From Ruminococcaceae bacterium UBA6413 (lineage in GTDB: Bacteria; Bacillota; Clostridia; Oscillospirales; Ruminococcaceae), in NCBI GenBank assembly GCA_002437415.1, contig DJPL01000071.1, forward strand, positions 1 to 18,972: DNA of 18,972 nucleotides. Reading direction: 5' to 3'. The first letter of the stretch is position 1. The number at the start of each line of letters is the position of its first letter. The position numbers were made by a program, and so were the translations under genes. This document shows positions 15,940 to 18,972 of this stretch, piece after piece. Under the pieces are notes generated by a model, which had not been told where the DNA came from, ran no database searches, and was given only the letters and a program-made list of their open reading frames with translations.

Positions 15940-15949
15940 TAGTTTAATT

Positions 15950-15982
15950 GAGAATGTTGTAAACGTTTTACACGGCATTCTC
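15950..15982 (+). promoter_or_regulatory. LacI-family/cre-like operator or 5'-leader hairpin
   Basis: GAGAATG (15950-15956) pairs with CATTCTC (15976-15982), and inside it TGTAAA (15958-15963) pairs with TTTACA (15967-15972) around CGT. The inner part resembles a LacI-family operator or CcpA cre site with central CG, but has one extra base and breaks the cre consensus on the right arm. Its place at +4 to +36 suits either a repressor roadblock or a stabilising hairpin at the mRNA 5' end. Confidence 0.6.
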
Positions 15983-16022
15983 TGAAACAGAGCAAAACAT
16001 ATATTGTTTGGAGGTAATTAAA

Positions 16023-16856
16023 ATGAAGATGAAAAGATTCATCGGTGCAGCAGCTGCAATGGCAGTAGCAGGCACACTTACAGTAGGCGCAGCAGCTGAA
16101 ACCTATAACGCATATATCGGTTTCCAGACAGCTCCTTACTCATTCAGAAACTCATTTGACGAGGCTACATACGGCAAGGACGTTGAGGGCGGCAAGTACT
16201 TCAACAGCGTAATCGTATGGGGCGGTAACGATCCCGAAACATATCCTCAGTATGAAGACAACTACGATTATGATATCGACGGTTATGTTCTTCCCGCAAC
16301 ATACACAGATGTACAGATCGACAAGGACGGTACATACAAGGTTGGTATTTCTGACTTTGACTGGGCACTTGACGGTGCATCATCATTCAACCTTCTGTTC
16401 ATCTCAACAGATATTCCTTTTGATAAGGAAGCAGGCGAAGACGGCGAGTCTATCGCTAAGTTCTCTGACTGCAAGATCATCGTTGACGGCACAGTAACAT
16501 CAGAAGTTGCTGATCCCATCATCGATACAGAAGACGGCAAGAAGTCAGGCAACACAAAGGTTCTGTTCGCTAACATCTGGAACGATGTTCTTAAGACAGA
16601 GGGTTATACCGGTGCATACCCCACAAAGTCTGTAGAGATCGAATTCACAGTTTCAGGTCTCGGCGGCGGTGAAGAAGAAACAACAGCTCCCGCTGATACA
16701 GAGGCTCCCGCTACAGAAGCTCCCACTACAGAAGCTCCCACAACAGGTGAATCTACAAAGCCCAGCACAGACACAGGTGTTGAAGGCGTTGCAGTAGTTG
16801 CAGGTGTTGCAGTTCTCGCAGCAGGCGCAGTAGTAATTGCTAAGAAGAGAAAGTAA
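16023..16856 (+). CDS. Exported surface protein with sorting-signal-like C-terminus
   Basis: I do not recognise the family. The 277-aa product has an Ala-rich signal peptide with likely cleavage after AAA25. The next 200 residues are acidic and rich in Tyr, Asp, Gly and Trp, and look beta-rich, as in carbohydrate-binding or cellulose-associated surface proteins. A TEAPA/TEAPT linker (about 220-250) leads to PSTDTG (247-252), then a hydrophobic Ala/Val/Gly helix and the tail KKRK. This is the layout of a cell-wall sorting signal, although the LPxTG core is degenerate, so plain membrane anchoring is also possible. GGAGG 8 nt upstream fixes the start at ATG 16023. A TTG at 16008 lies before that site. 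Asn codons are AAC throughout and Lys is nearly all AAG, a bias that suggests high expression. Confidence 0.85.
   Translation: MKMKRFIGAAAAMAVAGTLTVGAAAETYNAYIGFQTAPYSFRNSFDEATYGKDVEGGKYFNSVIVWGGNDPETYPQYEDNYDYDIDGYVLPATYTDVQIDKDGTYKVGISDFDWALDGASSFNLLFISTDIPFDKEAGEDGESIAKFSDCKIIVDGTVTSEVADPIIDTEDGKKSGNTKVLFANIWNDVLKTEGYTGAYPTKSVEIEFTVSGLGGGEEETTAPADTEAPATEAPTTEAPTTGESTKPSTDTGVEGVAVVAGVAVLAAGAVVIAKKRK
16701..16745 (+). repeat. Three 15-bp tandem repeats encoding EAP(A/T)T
   Basis: Units at 16701-16715, 16716-16730 and 16731-16745 begin GA(G/A)GCTCCC and differ at a few third positions. They form the Pro/Thr linker before the sorting-like signal. Confidence 0.9.
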
Positions 16857-16878
16857 TTATTATTAAACCTTGATAATG

Positions 16879-16905
16879 ACAGCCCTCATTCGTGAGGGCT
16901 GTTTT
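16879..16905 (+). terminator. Intergenic terminator/attenuator between the surface protein and endoglucanase
   Basis: ACAGCCCTCA (16879-16888) and TGAGGGCTGT (16893-16902) form a perfect 10-bp stem closed by a TTCG tetraloop and followed by TTTT. The endoglucanase start codon is only 25 nt further on, with no clear promoter between, so the cellulase probably depends on read-through. Confidence 0.9.
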
Positions 16906-16929
16906 AATATCACTACCGAAAGAGGAAAT

Positions 16930-18672
16930 ATGAAAAGGTCTATAATAAAACGTTCTATTGCGGCATTTCTTGCGGCGGCATTGCTTGCAGGCTGTGCGGC
17001 ACAGGATGACGGGATCCTGTCGTCGATCGGCAACAGCTCAGTGAATGAGAGCAGTATGTCCGATAATTCCGATATTGATGACACAAGCAGTAACATTGAC
17101 GATAATTCTGAGGTTACTTCCGACAGTAATTCTGTAACAGAGAGCGACACATCTTCCGATACCTCCAAACAGGAAGAGAGTTCCGCATCGGAGCAAAAGG
17201 ACACTTCAAAAGCGGACAATACAGAAAAAACGCAGGAGAGCGAAAAGCCTGCCGATACGACAAAGGCGACCACAACCGCTACAACAAAGAACAACAGTCA
17301 GAATAAACCGGCGGCATCGACAAGCAACTTCACCGTTCAGTGGAAAAAGTCGAGCGACTGGGAAGAGGGCGGCAAGAAGTGCGGCGGTTATGAAGTTATA
17401 ATTACTAATAACGGCACTGCGGTCAACGGCTGGACGGCAACGATCACTGTTCCGAACAATACAAAGCTTACATCGCACTGGAACGGTATATTCAGTGTTT
17501 CCGGCAACACAATGACAGTAAAGAACGAGAGCTATAACGGTACGATAGAAAAGGGTGCGAGTGTTTCATTCGGCTTCAACTATTCGGCTGATTCGTACAT
17601 AAATGAGGGTAAAGTGACAGTAAACGGAAGTTCTGCAAATACAAATCCGAGCAATAACGGCGGCAATAATAATAATAACAACAATAACAACAACGATCAG
17701 ACAGCGGTCAGCAAGCCTGCGTCTACAGTTCCTCCTGCACCGAGCGATCCTAAGGGAACAACACCCGTATCACAGCACGGACAGCTTTCTGTAAAGAATG
17801 GTCAGCTTGTCGATAAAAACGGCAAGGGTTATCAGCTCAGAGGAATGAGTACGCACGGTCTTACGTGGTTCCCGGAATTTGTAAACGAGAGCGCATTCAA
17901 AACTCTGCGTGACGACTGGAACACCAATGTTGTGCGCCTTGCAATGTATGTAGACGAATACGGCAACGGTCAGTGCTATATGGGCAACAAGAGCGGAAGC
18001 CTTGAACTGCTTGAAAAGGGTGTTGATATCTGTATCAAGCTTGACATGTATGTTATTATCGACTGGCACGTCCTGAACCCCGGCGACCCGTCAAAGTATA
18101 CAGACGAAGCAAAGTCTTTCTTTGAAACGGTATCAAAGAGATATGCAAAATACCCCAATGTGATTTATGAAATATGCAACGAACCGAACGGCGGTGCGTC
18201 GTGGAGCGGCAATATCAAGCCTTATGCGGAAAAGATAATACCCGTTATACGCAAGAATGCACCGAACTCGGTAATTATAGTAGGTACTCCCACATGGAGT
18301 CAGGAAATCGACAAACCGCTTTCCGATCCGCTGAGCTACAAGAATGTTATGTATGCGTTCCACTTCTATGCGGCAACTCATGCAGGACTGCGCTCAAATG
18401 TCGAAAACTGTGTGGCACAGGGATTGCCTGTATTTGTATCTGAATTCGGTACCTGCGACGCATCGGGCGGCGGAGCAAACGACTTCAACGAAACGCAGAA
18501 GTGGCTGAGCTATTTTGACAACAACGGCATCAGCTACTGTAACTGGAGCTTGTGCAACAAGGACGAAACCTGTTCTGTACTGCGACCGGGCACATCGGCA
18601 AGCGGTAACTGGAGCGAGAGCAACCTCACCGAAAACGGCAAATGGATTCACAACTGGCTCAAAAACCACTAG
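16930..18672 (+). CDS. Lipid-anchored endoglucanase, CBM2-like plus GH5
   Basis: A 580-aa lipoprotein that should hydrolyse beta-1,4-glucan (EC 3.2.1.4) at the cell surface. The signal peptide ends in LLAGC with lipidated C22. Residues 23-132 are a Ser/Asp/Thr/Glu/Lys spacer. Residues 134-233 form a CBM2-type cellulose-binding module, with surface-type aromatics W138, W144, W168 and W184 and a YNGTIEKGASVSFGFN motif. A ten-Asn run (246-255) and a Pro/Ser linker follow. The GH5 domain (about 283-580) has DWH (378-380), acid/base E418 in YEICNEPNG, HFY (478-480) and nucleophile E505 in VFVSEFGT, closest in look to subfamily 2. I use ATG 16930 behind AGAGGA. The longer frame from 16870 runs through the terminator hairpin and hides the lipobox, so it is rejected. 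Enzyme class is firm; preferred substrate is inferred. Confidence 0.95.
   Translation: MKRSIIKRSIAAFLAAALLAGCAAQDDGILSSIGNSSVNESSMSDNSDIDDTSSNIDDNSEVTSDSNSVTESDTSSDTSKQEESSASEQKDTSKADNTEKTQESEKPADTTKATTTATTKNNSQNKPAASTSNFTVQWKKSSDWEEGGKKCGGYEVIITNNGTAVNGWTATITVPNNTKLTSHWNGIFSVSGNTMTVKNESYNGTIEKGASVSFGFNYSADSYINEGKVTVNGSSANTNPSNNGGNNNNNNNNNNDQTAVSKPASTVPPAPSDPKGTTPVSQHGQLSVKNGQLVDKNGKGYQLRGMSTHGLTWFPEFVNESAFKTLRDDWNTNVVRLAMYVDEYGNGQCYMGNKSGSLELLEKGVDICIKLDMYVIIDWHVLNPGDPSKYTDEAKSFFETVSKRYAKYPNVIYEICNEPNGGASWSGNIKPYAEKIIPVIRKNAPNSVIIVGTPTWSQEIDKPLSDPLSYKNVMYAFHFYAATHAGLRSNVENCVAQGLPVFVSEFGTCDASGGGANDFNETQKWLSYFDNNGISYCNWSLCNKDETCSVLRPGTSASGNWSESNLTENGKWIHNWLKNH
17665..17694 (+). repeat. Trinucleotide AAY repeat encoding ten Asn
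   Basis: Ten consecutive AAT/AAC codons form the flexible linker between the CBM2-like and GH5 domains. Such a tract can change length in frame. Confidence 0.92.
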
Positions 18673-18740
18673 GCGGCGCCCGTGGGGCACAGCAAATTCC
18701 GACCTTTTGAGATGTCGGTAGTTGGCGTGACTTTGCGGGA
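18673..18740. repeat. GC-rich hairpin intergenic repeat, copy 2
   Basis: It begins directly after the endoglucanase stop with GGCGGCG, then CAAATTCCG (18693-18701), a CCGAC/GTCGG stem (18699-18718), GTTGGCG (18721-18727) and TTTGCG (18732-18737). The same ordered blocks, with a shorter hairpin, are in the element at 14912-15000. Similarity is partial and judged by eye. Confidence 0.5.
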
Positions 18741-18808
18741 CGGTCGGGGTTTGACGATATTTCAGAATAAACGGTCAAAACAGACAGTGAGTAACAAATA
18801 GCATAATT

Positions 18809-18839
18809 GGGAGGGCCGACAGGTTCTCCCTTGTTTTTT
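18809..18839 (+). terminator. Rho-independent terminator after the endoglucanase
   Basis: GGGAGGGCC (18809-18817) pairs with GGTTCTCCC (18822-18830), including two G-U pairs, around a GACA loop, followed by TTGTTTTTT. It is 137 nt after the stop, past the hairpin repeat. Confidence 0.85.
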
Positions 18840-18851
18840 ATAGTTTTAAAC

Positions 18852-18880
18852 TGGACTTTTTAACTCTTATGTGATACAAT
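18852..18880 (+). promoter_or_regulatory. Promoter of the truncated gene at 18925
   Basis: TGGACT (18852-18857), a 17-nt spacer and TACAAT (18875-18880), with TGA making an extended -10. It resembles the MATE promoter over its length (both have ACTTTTT after the -35). Confidence 0.72.
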
Positions 18881-18924
18881 AAATTCAGAAGAAACGGAAA
18901 AGTAAGTTGAAAGGAGATGGGCGA

Positions 18925-18972
18925 ATGTCAAGAAATATAGTTAAAGCAAAGCTGGATATAATATTCAAGAAG
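18925..18972 (+). CDS. N-terminal fragment, probable Rpn-type PD-(D/E)XK nuclease family protein
   Basis: Only the first 16 codons are present: MSRNIVKAKLDIIFKK, cut by the window end. AAAGGAG 8 nt upstream supports ATG 18925. The segment AKLDIIFKK is typical of the start of Rpn family recombination-promoting nuclease/putative transposase proteins, where KxD(I/V)(I/V)FKxLF opens the PD-(D/E)XK domain. With so little sequence, the real gene start is firm and the family call is tentative. Confidence 0.6.
   Translation, partial: MSRNIVKAKLDIIFKK

Noticed and set aside
15958..15972. A true CcpA cre site
   Set aside because: The left arm and central CG fit, but an extra base shifts the right arm so the conserved CA does not align; kept only as cre-like.
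16870..16929. Longer endoglucanase frame starting at 16870
   Set aside because: It would translate the terminator hairpin and bury the signal peptide and lipobox that begin at 16930.
16863..17294. 143-aa minus-strand frame rich in Val, Ser and Leu
   Set aside because: Reverse reading of the Ser/Asp spacer of the endoglucanase.

Overview
The window reads as a low-to-mid GC Firmicute of the Clostridia, most like a Ruminococcus / [Eubacterium] siraeum type gut or rumen polysaccharide degrader. The grounds are a lipid-anchored endoglucanase with a cellulose-binding module, Ser/Thr/Asp-rich low-complexity linkers on surface proteins, AGGAGG-type ribosome sites, TTGACT/TATACT-type promoters and compact hairpin terminators. 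The species cannot be fixed from the sequence alone.

Layout. (1) 1-102: 3' part of tRNA-Lys(CTT) and its terminator. (2) 356-5456: a four-gene operon of an 8-TM FtsX/MacB-type ABC permease, its ATPase, an OmpR-type response regulator and a histidine kinase, closed by a terminator at 5461-5499. This is the usual form of a peptide- or envelope-stress-sensing ABC plus two-component module. (3) 5663-10658: a second operon with its own promoter, made of two diverged exported paralogues of unknown family, a membrane-anchored protein with a GATase-like extracytoplasmic domain, and an 870-aa fused ATPase-permease of MacB type. This is the best candidate for an undescribed system. (4) 10866-12275 (minus): a lipoprotein with a Ser/Asp/Thr linker and a right-handed beta-helix-like domain. 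(5) 12378-13437: an APH-fold small-molecule kinase behind a strong promoter. (6) 13482-14904 (minus): a MATE efflux pump. (7) 15172-15802 (minus): the biotin transporter substrate-binding subunit BioY. (8) 15911-18672: a probably highly expressed exported protein with a sorting-signal-like tail, an intergenic terminator or attenuator, and the CBM2-GH5 lipoprotein endoglucanase. (9) 18852-18972: promoter and first 16 codons of a probable Rpn-type nuclease gene, cut by the window end.

How the parts may work together. The operon in (2) probably senses and expels or resists an envelope-active compound. The operon in (3) probably exports or handles its own two secreted proteins, or protects against them, and the neighbouring two-component system could control it. 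Region (8) is a surface polysaccharide-utilisation pair. A GC-rich hairpin-bearing intergenic repeat occurs at 14912-15000 and, in related form, just after the cellulase stop codon. Three of the surface proteins carry short in-frame tandem DNA repeats in their linkers.
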